Assembly (NCBI GenBank): GCA_037957365.1
Contig: JARHVA010003525.1
Location: 1,017,001-1,081,000, forward strand
Direction: 5' to 3'
Length of the DNA: 64,000 nt
DNA from: Torreya grandis
Lineage: Eukaryota; Streptophyta; Pinopsida; Cupressales; Taxaceae
Under the pieces are notes generated by a model. It did no database searches and was not told where the DNA came from. It saw nothing but the letters and a program-made list of their open reading frames with translations. Positions within the stretch are counted from its first letter, which is position 1. Every line of letters begins with the position of its first letter. The position numbers and the translations under genes were made by a program. Below, piece after piece: positions 22,199-34,582 of this stretch.

Positions 22199-23260
22199 AT
22201 GCTGCAAGATGTGGTGATGCTCATGGCCCTTACCAAGAGAAGAGATTTGGATATGAACACATTTCTCCTATCGACAAGCAAGATTATTATCTTACTAGAG
22301 GATATACCTAAGATCACATGGCTACCCATTCAGGGGGAGCTCATATATCATATTTAAAGAGATGAGCTAATGGAGCAGCTATATGGTGATGACTATATTT
22401 TCACTAGGTGTTATGCCAATGGGTTCAACTATAGACCTTTATATCAAAGGGCTAGAGATGATAGGAGGTTGATGACCATGATGATGATGGCAGTCTCATG
22501 TTTTTTGGTGCCATATTTGAGCAATGGGAGGTTTCCATATATACTATTGGGTGTATTAGTGGAGATGTTATTATGTCACACAATGTTTGGGTGGATGCTT
22601 GTGTTATTGGTATAGATATATAGGGAGATATGGGGGTTTAGAGCGCACAAGAGGTATGACATCAGTACAAGGTTTATGATTCATTACTAGGCTTATGAGA
22701 ACATTCAAGTTCTAAAGCTGATGGGGTTGCCATAGGAGGGATATACGCATATGGACTTCAGGGTAGGGTTTATGCGATTGAGGAGAAACTATGTGCTCAT
22801 AGGACCTAGAGGAGGTGTATGATGCATTGATTGGTTTAATGGGGTACTAGAGATCTTGGTGGTTGGAGATGTGGTTTAGAGGCTATATGTTGGATTTTTT
22901 AGGTGGGTCCACTATACTTGGCACATTTTATTGATGCAAAGCTATAGGTGGATTTTTGGGAGGAGAGAAAGTGAGACTTAGCTCATCTTTTTTGATAGGG
23001 TTTGAAAGTAGTTTGGCCTGATATAGGGGATTTTGGTTCCATTCCTGAGGTATAGGAAAGAAGATGCCAAGTTTTTACTTCCTAAGAAACTATTGGAGAT
23101 GGAGCTTGATCATGAGGAGCTACCTGTCAGAGTAGAGATTAATGATGTAGGTTTTGTGGATGTCTACCTGGTGTGGTCTCAAGAATTTTATGTAGTGAAA
23201 TATTTTGGATGGGATGATGGGAGTATGTAGTCTATAGATGTGGACCTAGCTAGTGGGGGT
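22199..23260 (+). pseudogene. antisense ORF in the 3' region of element M
   Basis: One plus-strand frame runs about 350 codons opposite to the element's polyprotein. Its stops are mostly TAG or TGA where Gln, Trp or Arg would fit. Visible blocks include ITWLPIQGELIYHI, MEQLYGDDYIF, VPYLSNGRFPYILLG, IYREIWGFRAHKRYD, LMGLP then EGYTHMDFRVGF, and PVRVEINDVGF. The maintained frame argues for past selection on a protein. Antisense ORFs between integrase and 3' LTR are known from Tat-group elements such as Retand and Grande. By recollection the layout is like the plant retrotransposon domains of unknown function found there, but I cannot confirm the family. Confidence 0.6.
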
Positions 23261-23876
23261 CCATAGGTATAGGTACAAGGAGGTGGCCTTGATGGATAGG
23301 TATGAGCGGTGCTAGCCACAAAATAGGTACATGTTATAACTTTGTAGGGATAGGTGGATGTATTATAGGGCTAGGTTGTTATGTTATAGGGATATCTAGC
23401 CACAATGATGGGTGAGATGGACCAAGCTAGGGATACACTACTCCAAGTTACCTAGGAGCAAGATATTTTGAGGTAGAGGGAAGGAGCAATAATAACACTA
23501 GTAGGTCCAATAGGGACCATTGATATGTAGAGGTATATAGCCACTATACAAGAGTTGTGGTATAGTAATCACTCATTACCCAATGTAGCTTTGATAGGGT
23601 GAGTATAGAGCTAGCTTGGTAGGTGGTGCTAGTGTGGGGACACAAGGTCAGTGGGCCACATCTATAGTAGGATAGGTAGGCACCTCAAGAGGGTAGGCAC
23701 CAAATTATAGTGGTTCTCTAGGTGATAGTGGTACCCCTGGGGCATAGGTAATGATATCATATGTATAGGTGTATATGATTTTGATACTGACCTATGAGCT
23801 GATGTAGTGAGATGTCTATGTTTTGTGAGAGAGAGAGAGATGCACATTATTACATGTACTATTTTTTTTGATGAGA

Positions 23877-24050
23877 CATGATGTATATGATGATTTGTGG
23901 TTATACATGATTGTGATGATGTGATGATTTGATTTACATATGGTTATGGCATTTTGATTATGGTTATGATCATGGATATATGATGTGTTTTTATGATTAT
24001 GGATGTGATGTTATGATGATGTGATGCTTATGGTTTATATTTATTTTGTT
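23877..24050. repeat. low-complexity TGATGATGT / TATGAT tract
   Basis: Imperfect runs of GATGATGTGATG and GGTTATGATCATGG fill about 170 bases, just downstream of a short (GA)n run at about 23,828-23,841. Slippage-derived low-complexity sequence is the simplest reading. Confidence 0.6.
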
Positions 24051-25229
24051 GATGATGGCACTTAAAGTAAGTTAGACAAAAAAACTAGATGTGTGAAAAG
24101 AGATGAAAATCATGAGACATATGTCTAAGTGAATATATGAACCAATTATGAGGGGATACAGAAAAGCATGATGCTTCTTCATTGGTAAGGACTAAACAAA
24201 ACCAAAGTTATAATGGCCTAAGGAACATAAACCTTTTGAATTCTTTGCATTATCATGCGTTGGTTGACAAAAAGGTGTTTTGATCACATCAGGTCAAGTA
24301 AGCTCATGAATCCCTTGATTTGTAGATGTTACAAAGGGGAGATATGTGATAGGTAGTGTGAAGGGTAGTGTAACCTTCACGAGGGTTGGTTTTCCCCTTC
24401 TATAGGTGACCTAAGAACCATAATAAATAGTCTATATCTTAATGCAAGGTGTAGACTGATCAATGTAGGAAGTCTACTAATGTTATATATGAAAACTAAA
24501 TATAACTTTCTTGGGATAACTTGCTCTGATTTTGATATAGGTTCTTTTTTATGGCTTTTTTATTATAGGTTTGTGAAGCTAATTAATGTGGGAAGCCTCA
24601 AATGATTGATTTTGATAAAATTAACTTAGCCATCCTTCTAAGGAGTGGTCTAAATTTAGATTTGTTCATTTTGGTAGCTATCCTTCAAGGGAGCAATCTA
24701 TTTTTTCAGCAATTTTGATTTTGGGCAACTATCCTTCAAGGGAGCACTCAACATGCTAAGTGATACATGACCCAAGCAATGTTTTGGTATTCCAAATTAT
24801 TTTTATGTTAGGTTAGACATAGAAAAGTCTATATATGTTTGGGGGTCTACCTTTATGAGGGTAAAACCTATAACACAAGAAGGTTAATGGTAGGTGAAAG
24901 GGGTAGTTTTGAGAGACAATAACCATGGATTCCATCCATTTAGGGATGAAAAGTATCTATGAGAACCATTCCATGGGTAGAACTATGGTATCCATATTTA
25001 GGATTAAGCCATGACTGTGATGGTTAAACCTATGGTTCTATATTATTATTGGTTGTCCTCAAGAGGATAGGATGAAGGTGTGATGAAGGTGAAAATATCA
25101 TAAATCAAGGGATGAGCTTAAGTTAGACAAAAGGTGAGTTTGATCCTTGTTTAACAAAATAAAGGACATAGATACAAAGTATTGAGAGGCTTAAGTTTTT
25201 GTTTGCCTTTAAGAGAGGACAAATGATAA
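24051..25229. other. non-coding 3' region of element M
   Basis: No ORF or motif was recognised between the low-complexity tract and the integrase end. A short phrase repeats at 24,632-24,760: TAGCTATCCTTCAAGGGAGC and CAACTATCCTTCAAGGGAGC. It is probably the 3' untranslated part of the element. Confidence 0.5.
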
Positions 25230-26240
25230 GCTTCTAATCCATACTTGTGGGTTATGATATAGGATCCAAGCCAATTGAAATCAAACTTGCCTTGCTTGAT
25301 TTTCTCCATATTAGTAACATGTTGATTTTATTTTAGGATGAGGTATCTGATGTTGAATTCTTATTATTTTAGGTGCTTGTTGTAGGTGCACTTGACTCAC
25401 TCTTTATAGACATGGAGATGGTTAAGGATAACTAGGTGGCACTTATCAAGTATCTTAAGTTATGTGAGATGCTCTTGATGATAATCACTCTCAAAAATGA
25501 TGTTTTGTAAGGATATTCAAAGAGAGGTAATTTAGATTTTGAGAGGTAAGACTGCCTCAACTGTGAAGACCAAAGTGAAAGGGGTAGTACTGTAGAGGTT
25601 CAAATGCTGGTGAAATAAGCCCATAAAGCAAAAAGGATGTCAAAATGCCAATCTTGATTAGAAGCATTGACCATTTTGGTTAACATATTTTTTAGGGTTT
25701 TATTAGAGTCTTCCTCCTATCCATTTACTTATGGATGATAAGGTGAGGAAAATATTAACTTGATGCCAAATGTATCACAAAGACCTTAGACATATTTTTT
25801 AAAAAAATATTTACCATTATTAGTGATGATCTTATAGGGAAAAACAAAATGATAGATGATATGATGATTGATGAAGTCAACTATCTTTTTGGCTTTGGTT
25901 GAGATGAGAGGAATAACCTCTACTCACTTGGTGAAATAATTAGTAGTGGTGATGATGGAGTGGTGCCATTGTGAAGAATGAGGATTGATTTCCCCAATGA
26001 GATATAGTCTCCATTATGAGTAGGTCCAAAAGTCATTGGATACTTGAAGGCCATGGGCTGGTGTATGATGTAAATTAGCATGTTGTTGACATTTAACACA
26101 CTTTTTCACATAATCACAATAGTCTTGGTTTAGGTTGGGATAATAGTAGCTGAGATGAAGCATATGTTTAGCGATAATTAGACCACTAAAGTGTTCCCCA
26201 CATATCCCATCATGCATTTACTTGATAGCATGGGAAGATT
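25230..26240 (-). pseudogene. integrase of element M
   Basis: The zinc-binding HHCC domain is recognisable: HDGICGEHFSG, then YYPNLNQDYCDYVKKCVKCQ at 26,217-26,100. The catalytic core follows. The first acid block reads TTTNYFTK (usual DYFTK), so Asp is Asn. The second reads ITNNGKYF (usual TDNG), again Asp to Asn. The third block shows YHP, a stop, then VNG with EEDSNKTLKN. Both changes fit G-to-A decay. It would insert element cDNA into chromosomes; this copy cannot. The C-terminal part fades out before 25,230. Confidence 0.8.
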
Positions 26241-26539
26241 TATGGTTACGTAGACAATGGAGGAGGATGTCAAAACCATGTTTGTAAAGCATTCCTCCTA
26301 GTATGGTATAACGAGAGGTACTTTGAACAAAGTATCTTTGAGCATTCCTAGAGAGGTTGGGAGGAAAGATGCCAATATTGAGGTAGTCAAAGGTTTTATC
26401 ATACCAAATTTTTGATGGAGATTCCTCCACACTAAAAATGGTGGGGAGGTTGGATTAGATATAAGAAGGTGTGATAAAATGATGAATGGTGACAAAGAGC
26501 TTAAAATTGAAGGGCATATATGGGATCTAGGAAGCAAAA

Positions 26540-26930
26540 GAAGCCATTATGTCTATGAACTTATTGGTAGATAATGGAATAGATTGGATAAATTAATGAT
26601 CAAATTATGATAAGAGTACATCTACTAGGTAGTTGTACTATTGAAAGACATCATTGTTACCTTGGTAGGATCCATTGACCTGGTTGACCACAAGTTGGGA
26701 ATCACCAAAAACACTAATAATCTTAACTCCTAGGGCTAGAATGGTTTGGAGACCTATTACTAGGGCTTCATAATTAGCCATATTATTAGTACACTCAAAA
26801 TAAAGTTAGAAATAAAGAGGAAGAGGTTCACCATTGAGGGGAATGAAAATAACCCTAACACCCCCACCATACTAGAACTTTGAACTATCAAAGAACATGG
26901 TCATTTGGTAGGTGATGTCTTCTTGAAAAA
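26540..26930 (-). pseudogene. plant-type RNase H (aRNH) of element M, between RNase H and integrase
   Basis: It starts with MFFDSS (first Asp; plus-strand 26,887-26,889). Then come NNMANYEALVIGLQ (the catalytic Glu position reads Asn), VFGDSQLVVNQVNGSY (third Asp kept) and NKFIDIMASF (fourth Asp kept). Its place, after gypsy RNase H and before integrase, is the usual one for Tat-group elements. The first Asp lies about 890 bases downstream of the reverse transcriptase DD motif, the reverse of the order in elements 1, 2 and 3. Confidence 0.8.
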
Positions 26931-27059
26931 GAGTCATGATGGAATCATTTGGAAATGCAAGAGGAAATGGTTGGTTATCTGAAAAAAGAGTTTCAACCAA
27001 TTGATTATAAATGACTTTCCCTTTAATCAATTTATATTAGAAGAACTTAAGGTTAAACT

Positions 27060-27480
27060 CAACTAGGAATATAAGCCACTTATCCATACACTAGTTTTGG
27101 TATGGTTTAGAGTGCATGTACTTGAGTGGGTTGGTGTTGGTGATGACAGAGGTTTTGTGATTAAGGAGGTAATGACTAAGTTTAGAGGTAAAAAAGACCA
27201 AGGCAAGGCAAAGCTTCTTAGTATTGGTGTATTGATTCTCATACTCTATAAGTGTTTGACTTATATAGTAGATATCTTGCTCTTTGTTTTGTTCATCATG
27301 GTGGGTAAGCATTGCCCCTAAGGAATCATCAGTGGTTGATATATAAAGGTAAAAGGGTTGGTATTATTTAGGAGGGATAAGTATGGGTGGAGAAATAAGG
27401 TACTCTTTGAGTGAATCAAAGGATTATTGATAGTCCTTAGTCCACTTAAAAGATGTATCTTTCTTGAGAAGATGGTGAAA
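27060..27480 (-). pseudogene. gypsy RNase H of element M
   Basis: The piece at 27,312-27,091 (minus) is clean: GAMLTHHDEQNKEQDIYYIS, then YENQYTNTKKLCLALVF, then HYLLNHKTSVITNTNPLKY. These are the expected blocks of the gypsy connection/RNase H domain, directly after reverse transcriptase. The usual Asp of the TDHKPL-type block reads Asn (NTNPLKY). A linker ending in KVIYNQLVE follows before the second RNase H. Confidence 0.8.
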
Positions 27481-27589
27481 GGGTTGACATCTATTTGACA
27501 ACTGAGTCATGAAGCAATGGATGGACTAAAGCTTCCCATGTAGGATATAAGGTTTCTTAAGGTGGGTTATAGGTGGCATGTTGAGGATC

Positions 27590-28260
27590 TCTATAACTTT
27601 GGTAGGGTCTACTTTAACTCCTAGAAGAGATGATAAAGACAAAAAGCTTTCCAGATAGGACCCCAAAAACACATTTTTTAGGGTTGACTCAAGCATGGAA
27701 ATGGATTAGGTGCTCAAAGATAATTTTGAGAACTTCTAGATGATCCTTGATATATTTGGATTTCACAAGGAGATCATCTACATGGTATTTTAGTATATTA
27801 TGGATGGGATTAGAGAAGATGTAGGTCATAGCACACAGGTAGGTTGCTCAAGCATTCTTTAGACCAAATGGCATGACCCTATAGTAGAAGGTTCCCCATG
27901 GGGTGATGAAATAAGTCTTATGATGATCCTTGGTATAAATTAAGATTTGATTATGTCCCAAATAAATATTCATGAGATATAACATCTCATGGTCAGCTAT
28001 AAGATCAATAAATTGGTCAATGTTAGGCAAAGGGAAGTCATCATTTGGAAAAGCAAGGTTGAGGTCATGATAGTCAACATAGAGGTGAGGTCACCCTATG
28101 GGTTTGGTGATGGGGAAGATATTAGAAACCCATTAGGGATAGTAAATGGGTGGGATGAAATTGATAGATTATAGGTGGTAAAGCTCTTCTTTGACTAAAA
28201 GGGTGATATGAGGGTGCATCATGCAAAGCTTTTGCCTAATAGGTTTAGCATCAAGATGAA
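27590..28260 (-). pseudogene. reverse transcriptase of element M
   Basis: The blocks AKPIRQKL, SNIFPITKPIG, PHLYVDYHDLNLAFPNDDFPLPNID, TYFITPWGTFYYRVMPFGLKNA and KYHVDDLLVKS appear in order. The active-site YVDD reads HVDD (plus-strand 27,773-27,784), so the Tyr is lost but both Asp remain. VNPKKCVFGV follows. Two or three stops interrupt the reading. The family is clear from the order and the motifs; activity is not expected. Confidence 0.85.
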
Positions 28261-28264
28261 TGAT

Positions 28265-29370
28265 GATGTTGTGAAGAGATATGGGAGGGTCTATTTTGGG
28301 AATATACTAATAATACCAAACAAATTCTATGATTTAGTCATGAAAATATGAAGGGTAATCTTATTGCTTTGAGGAATCTAAGGATTAACCGATCTTTACA
28401 ATGTGAGGGTTATCCTGAGTACCTAAGTTGACATCGATAGCAGATTCATTAAATATGTTTTGGTTATCAAGAGGAAGGGATTTGTGGATAGAATAATCCC
28501 ATAGACCAATATAGGTGAGAATGGAATCAATATCTTGACATTGAATGTTGTAGATGGCAGGATAATCATGTTCTACCATTTCAAGATGAATCAAAAGAAA
28601 GGTTTTTGTTTGGTCACCCTTGTTGTAGGTTAGGGGATCCAAAATAATGGTATTGACTAAAAAAAAGTTTGAATGGATGGTTTAAAAATACTCAAACTTT
28701 TAAAGATATGGGGTTGGTGAAAATGTAATGTCCTCATTAATGGTGGTGATCGGTTTGGGTGAATTGGTGGGTTCTTCTCGTGGGATGAACCCAAGGCCAA
28801 ATAGCTCATGATTTTTTTGGGTTTTGATTGAGGGTAGCTCATGGAGTCCATGTTAATAATAGCCATGGATGAATCCCATCTAGGAACACCTATAAAGGTA
28901 TAGCTTAGCAAATTTTATTTTGTCCAATTAGGAGAAATTAAAGGTAAATGGTTAGGTAGAAGAGGTGGTGGAGGAAGAGAGAAGTGGATGATCAAGTCCC
29001 CTATATATGAAATTGGTTATATGGTTGGGAATATTGAAAAGAATGATGGCTCTAATAATGGGATCATAAATAGGATTATGGTCAAGATTCCCATAATCTA
29101 GAGGAGTAGGGAAGTCATCTATGGCCAAAATATGATATTCTCACAGTGAGAGATGTTGGAATATCAGTTCCAAAGGGTCCTCTATGGGGATTTGAAGAGG
29201 GATAGATGAGATAGTTGAAGATTCATTAATGGTATAGGTAGAGGGGTTGTTGGTTTGTGGTGAGATGGATGAACAAGGAATAATAATGTCATTTGGTTGA
29301 TATGTCATGTTGAAAGATGTGAAAGGACTAGGGTCAGTTTTTATTATGATGACCTAACCCTCATGTTTAA
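28265..29370 (-). pseudogene. protease to reverse transcriptase linker of element M
   Basis: Coding-like minus-strand sequence joins protease to reverse transcriptase. The piece 28,642-28,385 is open for 85 codons (DPLTYNKGDQTKTFLLIHLE, later NESAIDVNLGTQDN). Other parts are Pro- and Ser-rich. Such long linkers are usual in large Tat-type elements. No catalytic motif is seen. Confidence 0.5.
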
Positions 29371-29379
29371 ACTTGACAC

Positions 29380-29790
29380 ATGGATGCAAGGTGTATGGGA
29401 CATAACTCATGGAGTAGATCCAAGGGCATCCAAGTAAGACACTATATTGGAACTATCCTTATACTATGTATAAGATATTTGGAAGTGTGTGAGGTCCCAA
29501 ATGAATATGGAGGAGGACTGTCCCCAAGGTTATGGCCATAGTATCATTAAAATAATGGAGGATCACTATGGTTTCCAACATGATTATATTTGGTAGTTAG
29601 AGTTGGTTATAATCATGAGAGGAGATAATATTAATACTATCTCCTCTATCAATCATCACCCTTTTGATACAGGTTTGATTTATGTATTCAATGATAAAGA
29701 GAGGTGGATCTAGATCTTTAGGGTGAATAGAGGGTATCTTTGAATCCTTGAAGGTGACAAGGGTGGAGATTTAAAGAACACCAACAAATG
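29380..29790 (-). pseudogene. aspartic protease of element M
   Basis: The active-site block reads MIDRGDSINIIS (usual D-S/T-G; here D-R-G), plus-strand about 29,640-29,610. The second hallmark is VLLGCPWIYSMSYVPYTLHP, a clear form of the LLGRPWIH...AVPSTLHQ block of plant gypsy proteases. Stops separate the two. The enzyme would process Gag-Pol. Confidence 0.75.
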
Positions 29791-29799
29791 TGGTAAGAG

Positions 29800-32110
29800 G
29801 TTAAAGGTCTTTGGTTTGGACATATATAAATTATAGGGTATCTATTAGTGTTTGGTAGTGATAGGGTGAGGTGTTGATCAATTTATATAGGCTCATCTTC
29901 ACTGATGTCTGGTGAAGCTATTTTAGGACTACTTACTAGATAGATTCAAAAGGGTTGAAGGGAGAGGCACCCAAAATGGATAATTTGGGTTTTGGTGAGG
30001 GTGAAAGTGAATGTGTTTGAGTGTAGTTAGAAGGTTGAGGGGTAGAAGGATATGTCCATGGAATATAAACTTTGGCCTTTCACTTATCCTTTTGCTAGGC
30101 CCAAGATCAGGTGACCATATGGATAGTGTGGATGGGGGGATGTGTTGGGATAGAAGGATGCTTTGATTCCTCCTCACTTTTGGATGATAGTGTGGGAGTG
30201 GGTAAGTGTTGGATAGGTTTTTTTATTAGTTGGGTTGATAATGGGTTTAAGAGAGGTTCATCTAATAATACATCATCCCCATCCCATAAGTTATGGACAA
30301 GTGCTTGCAGAGCTTTGTAGTTCTCTTTGTCATGTCTCGAGGTCCTATGGTATGAGAAGATTAAATTGTCATTGAACAAATATGGTTTAGGACTTGAAGG
30401 ATTGAAGGATTTGATAGGTGGTAAGTTTATGGAATAATTTTGTAACAACCTTTTTAAAATGGTTGAATAAGATTTGAGCAAAGGTGTTGAGGGTGATGGG
30501 CTTTTGGTTTTTGAGGTGGGAGCCTTCTTAGAAGTAGGCTTCACCAAGGGAGTTATGGGTGGTAAAATGGTTTTGGTAGGTGGGTTTTATTTGGATTTCT
30601 TATTTTTATATGGGTTTGAGGTGGAAGGTTTAAAAGTGAAAGATTCAGAGGTGGGTATTTGAGATGTGAGGGTTTGGAGATAGGTGGGAAGGTAGAGGTA
30701 AATAGTTTGGTTAAGAATGATGGGGAGTTTGGTGATTTGGAGGGGTTAGCTAAAGATGTAATGAAAGGAAGAATTTTAATTTGGGTAGTTTGGGGAGGGT
30801 TGGAATTATTTATAGAAGAATGATCTCCTAAGATGGAAGAAGGATGATGTCCCAAGATAGAAGGTAAGAGGGAAGGGGCGGTATGGTTTTATTTCTAGGT
30901 GGAGTTTGGGTGGCTCCACATTCTTAGTTGGTTTGGTTAAGGTTTTATTTGGTGGAATAGATGGGGTTAAGTAAAAATTAAAAGATGGGTGGATAAGGCT
31001 AGAAGTAGGAAGCATCCCTAGGTTCTTGATAGGTTTGATTAGAGAGGTGTAAGGTGATTTGATAATTTTGGATGGAGATGGTTTGGATGGTTCTTCCATA
31101 GTGTTGGAAGAGAAGGATTTTGATGAGGAATTTGGGGTGATTATGGGTGTAAGGTTAGGTGTGATTTAATATGGGTTATATGAAGGTGAGGTTGAATATT
31201 CCCACTTGTATTGATAGGGGAGCCCAAGATGGTGCCAAAAGGTGGCTCGATTTGTATCAGGTTGAGAAGAGATTTCTAGAATTTGGACTAGTCTAGAGAA
31301 GGGTTTGTAAATTTTTTTGGTTCTTTGGGCATTAGTTTCAAAGATTAGGCCCATAGGTTGATGGAAGGGAATAGTTTCATCACCTTTGTCCTTGATGAAA
31401 GGTTACAAGATTTGAGAGGATGTTTCCCCTATGGAGGGAGTAGATAAGGTGATCTCCTCTTTTGGAATGGTTTCCAAAGAGAGAGTGGGTGATTCTATGA
31501 TGTGGAAGGAAGTTGTGATGGAAATGGTTACCTCCTTTGGTAATTATATCAAAGAAGAGGTGGGAAAGTCTGTTATCTTATCAAGTAAAGGAAAGGAGGT
31601 AGTTTCTTCCTTTGTTTAGGTATATAAAGGAATGGTGGATAATTTCACCAGTTCAATAAGTGGAGTGGAGGAAGAGGTAGTTGAGGTAGTGGTTTCCTCA
31701 TTGATAGGCTAATTGATAATTACATTGATCATATACACCTCATGAGTGTGAAATGATTATAGTTTATTGTCATCATGGTTGGTAGAGGGGGCATGATTGG
31801 GAAAAGTTGAAAGATGTTGAGTGACTAATTTGGGAGTGCATTAGGATTGTCCAAAGTAAGTTCTCATTTATCAATAAAGTTTTGGATAATGGTTTTGAAG
31901 TTGTTAAACCTATTAATGTCATGTCTAATGACATGATGTAAATCACATAGATTACCCTCATTGTATTAATCAAGCATAGGGTAAGAACCATCAAATTATT
32001 GAGGAGGTTTGATGGGGGGAATATTTACGATGTTGGATTTGAGTAATTTATCCAAAATTGAAGCATATGATTCCCCTAGTAGAGTGTATTATTTTGGGGT
32101 ATCCTAGTTT
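29800..32110 (-). pseudogene. gag C-terminal and linker region of element M
   Basis: This is a long Pro-, Ser- and Thr-rich stretch in several frames (31,099-30,806 and 30,547-30,107 are the best open pieces). Two related blocks resemble a zinc-binding module. LCDLHHVIRHDINRFNNFK (about 31,950) is followed by IIQNFID; FSYHRTSRHDKENYKALQ (about 30,340) is followed by ALVHNL. They look like two copies of the C-x2-H...H...C type module found in plant gypsy Gag, with Cys partly lost. The spacer between copies is about 1.6 kb. Confidence 0.55.
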
Positions 32111-32115
32111 TGATT

Positions 32116-33858
32116 TTAGGTTTGTTGATTAGAAGAGTTAGAGAAGTTGGTTTGGTTGGCCTGGTTGACAACTAGATGTGGAGTAATTTTAAGGATACCT
32201 ATGTTTACATCTATCTTTGGTTTGGTGCTATTGTGGTTAGATTTGTTGGTGGTTTTGGATGAGGAAGGGTCATTAGATTTGAAGCTATAATTTTTATTAC
32301 TTAGTTTCAAATTTTCCTCATCAATGGCTTTAGTTTCTAGCTTGTGTGCCATGGTGAAATCCTCATCAAATTTTTTGAAGGTTTGAACCTATAAAATAGG
32401 GGTGATGTGTTTGGAACAATCCCAAGAGAAAAGTTCAATCAAATCAAGTTGGGATAAAGAAAAAAAGAGATGGTTGATAAGACCTCTCCATCGAGCTATG
32501 AAATTGGTAATTGATTAATCATCAAATTGCCTGATGGAGTAGAGGTCGGTGATGGAGACCTTCTTAGATATATTAATCGAGAAGTGGTCTAAAAAGGTTT
32601 GAATGAGTTCGGAAAAGAAAAATATGGAGAGATTAGTGATATAACTATACCAATCTAATGCTGGTCCAGATAAAAACATAAGAAAGGTGTGAAGGAGAAG
32701 AGCATTGTCTTAGGAAATTAAGTAGTAAGAATGCTAAAATGCTCGTAGGTGGTGTTGGGGGTCCTCCTTGCTTTGAAATTTATAAAATTTGGGTAGTTAC
32801 CATTGAGGAGGGTAAGGTTGGATAGGTATGGATGTGTGAATAGGTTAATTATATATTTGGTCATAAGACAAGAGGTTATGAGCCTCAAAGATAGATGACT
32901 CTAGGTTAGTCATTTTTTCCATTAACATTTTGACCAAATTTATTTGGGGTTGGGGAGTTTCATAATTGTATGGTAGGGTTTGTTGGGGTTGGGTGGATAT
33001 AATATATGGATAACTAGTAGAAGGTTAAGAATATGCCCCATGTTGGTATGTGTTCATTGAGGGTTGGGATGATTCCACACAAGGGTTAATGGGTACAAGA
33101 GGTTGGGTGGAAGATGGAGCTATATATCCTTGTGGATTAGGAACATAAAATGGGTAGGCTATTATAGGTATTTTTTGAGGATTTGAGGTGGGTTGGTTTA
33201 AAGGTATGCTAAAATTGGTATATTGGGGAATTGATATGGATTGGGTTGGAGGTATGAATGGGTTAGCTAGTTGGGGGTGAGTGGTAACTCTGGTACTAAT
33301 AGGTGGAAGGGTAGAAGGTATAGAAAACACCACATATTAAAGTAGGGTAGAGATTGGTTGGTTGGAAGGAATAAGGTGAATAGTGTTAATATGGGTAGAA
33401 GGTATCTCCATGGTGAGTGGAGTATGGGTAATAAAGGGTGAGGTTGCCCCTATGTTGGAGGGGTTATTGATTGGTGTAGGGGGTGTTTGGTTATTGGTTG
33501 CATTGTTTGATTGAGTTTGGGTGGAGGTAATAGATGGATTATTGGTGGAGGAAGATGTTTGAGTGATTATAGGTTGGGTGGAGGTGGTGACAATCATAAG
33601 ATGGGGAGGCATCCCATAAGGTGGATCACTAGGAGGAACCAAAGTAAGGGTGTGATATGATAGGTTGTTGAGGTAATGTTGGAGGGTTATAAGATTGTTA
33701 TCAAGGAAATTGGGGAAATATGCAACAACTTGGAAAACTATTTGAGGCATGGTAGGGAGGATAGAAGGAAGGGGATAACCCTCAACATTTAATGTATACT
33801 CCATGGAAGAAGAAGAAGAAGAAGAGGAAGGTGGCTCTTGGTTGGTTTGGTTCCTCAA
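32116..33858 (-). pseudogene. gag of element M
   Basis: The ATG at 33,858 (minus) opens a 173-codon frame with a Ser run from a (GAA)n stretch, then a Pro/Thr/Gln-rich region. After a stop near 33,337 the region continues at 33,333-33,025. The capsid core follows with SGPALDWYSYI, SFFSELIQTFLDHFSI and FIARWRGLI, then FTMAHKLETKAIDEENLKL, typical of gypsy Gag (the ALDWY block and the MA.K.E end). Stops fall at Gln- or Trp-type positions. The product would form the virus-like particle. Confidence 0.8.
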
Positions 33859-34559
33859 CTGTTATCTAGTAAATACCATGTGAGGAATAGAAAAAATAAA
33901 ATAAAGCTCACAACTCAAGCACAAATCAAACAAAATAAAAAGATCTCAAGTTAATAAAAACATATACTAGAGTGAATTTAAAATATTAGGTTACCTTCTA
34001 TCTTACTTTTAGCTTATGCCTTAGTTGGAAAGTGTGAAGAAGAACTTGGTTTGTAGAACAAATACTAGAAAAGAAGTCTATGGTTGGTTTTACGTGTTTA
34101 AGGCTCTCAAAAGGATCTATGTTGGAAATAAATACTTGTCTCGGTATTTGGGCCTACCCCCTCACTACACACACTAAAATGATAAGGGTTTTAGGGTTTT
34201 AGCTAGTATATACTGATTTCTAGAGATTAGACTCAACCATAGAGTTGAGTTTTAGTTTCTCTTCTTGGTAATGACCTCTAAGTAAGATAGCCAAAGGGTG
34301 AAGGTGAACCATTATGAGATGAAACCCTAGTTGGGACATACTTAAATTTTTATGATGTTTTGATTGATTTAAGTGGTTTGGTATGGTGTGTGAGAACAAA
34401 GGTGAAACTATGATTGATTTAATTAGACTTTAATTTTAAATATGTGAGCTAAACATATAAGCAACCAACCTATGTAAAGTTTATTTTATACCCAAAATAA
34501 ATTTTTATTTTTTTATATGAGCATATAATAAGGAATAAAAGGGCACATAGATGTTATTT
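33859..34559 (-). other. 5' untranslated leader of element M
   Basis: Between the primer-binding site and the gag ATG I see no ORF or motif. It is AT-rich on the minus strand, as retrotransposon leaders often are. Confidence 0.5.
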
Positions 34560-34579
34560 GGGTCACACTAAGCATGCCA
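34560..34579 (-). other. primer-binding site of element M
   Basis: On the minus strand it reads TGGCATGCTTAGTGTGACCC, three bases after the 5' LTR. It is the same type as in elements 1, 2 and 3 (TGGCACACCCAATGGAACC in element 2). The priming tRNA was not assigned. Confidence 0.75.
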
Positions 34580-34582
34580 TAA

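Noticed and set aside
22370..22615. 81-codon plus-strand ORF as an independent host gene
   Set aside because: It lies inside element M, and the same frame continues for about 1 kb with deamination-type stops. It is better read as part of the element's antisense ORF.
33807..33826. GAA/AGA microsatellite as a separate feature
   Set aside because: It encodes the Ser run at the N-terminus of the gag of element M and is short.
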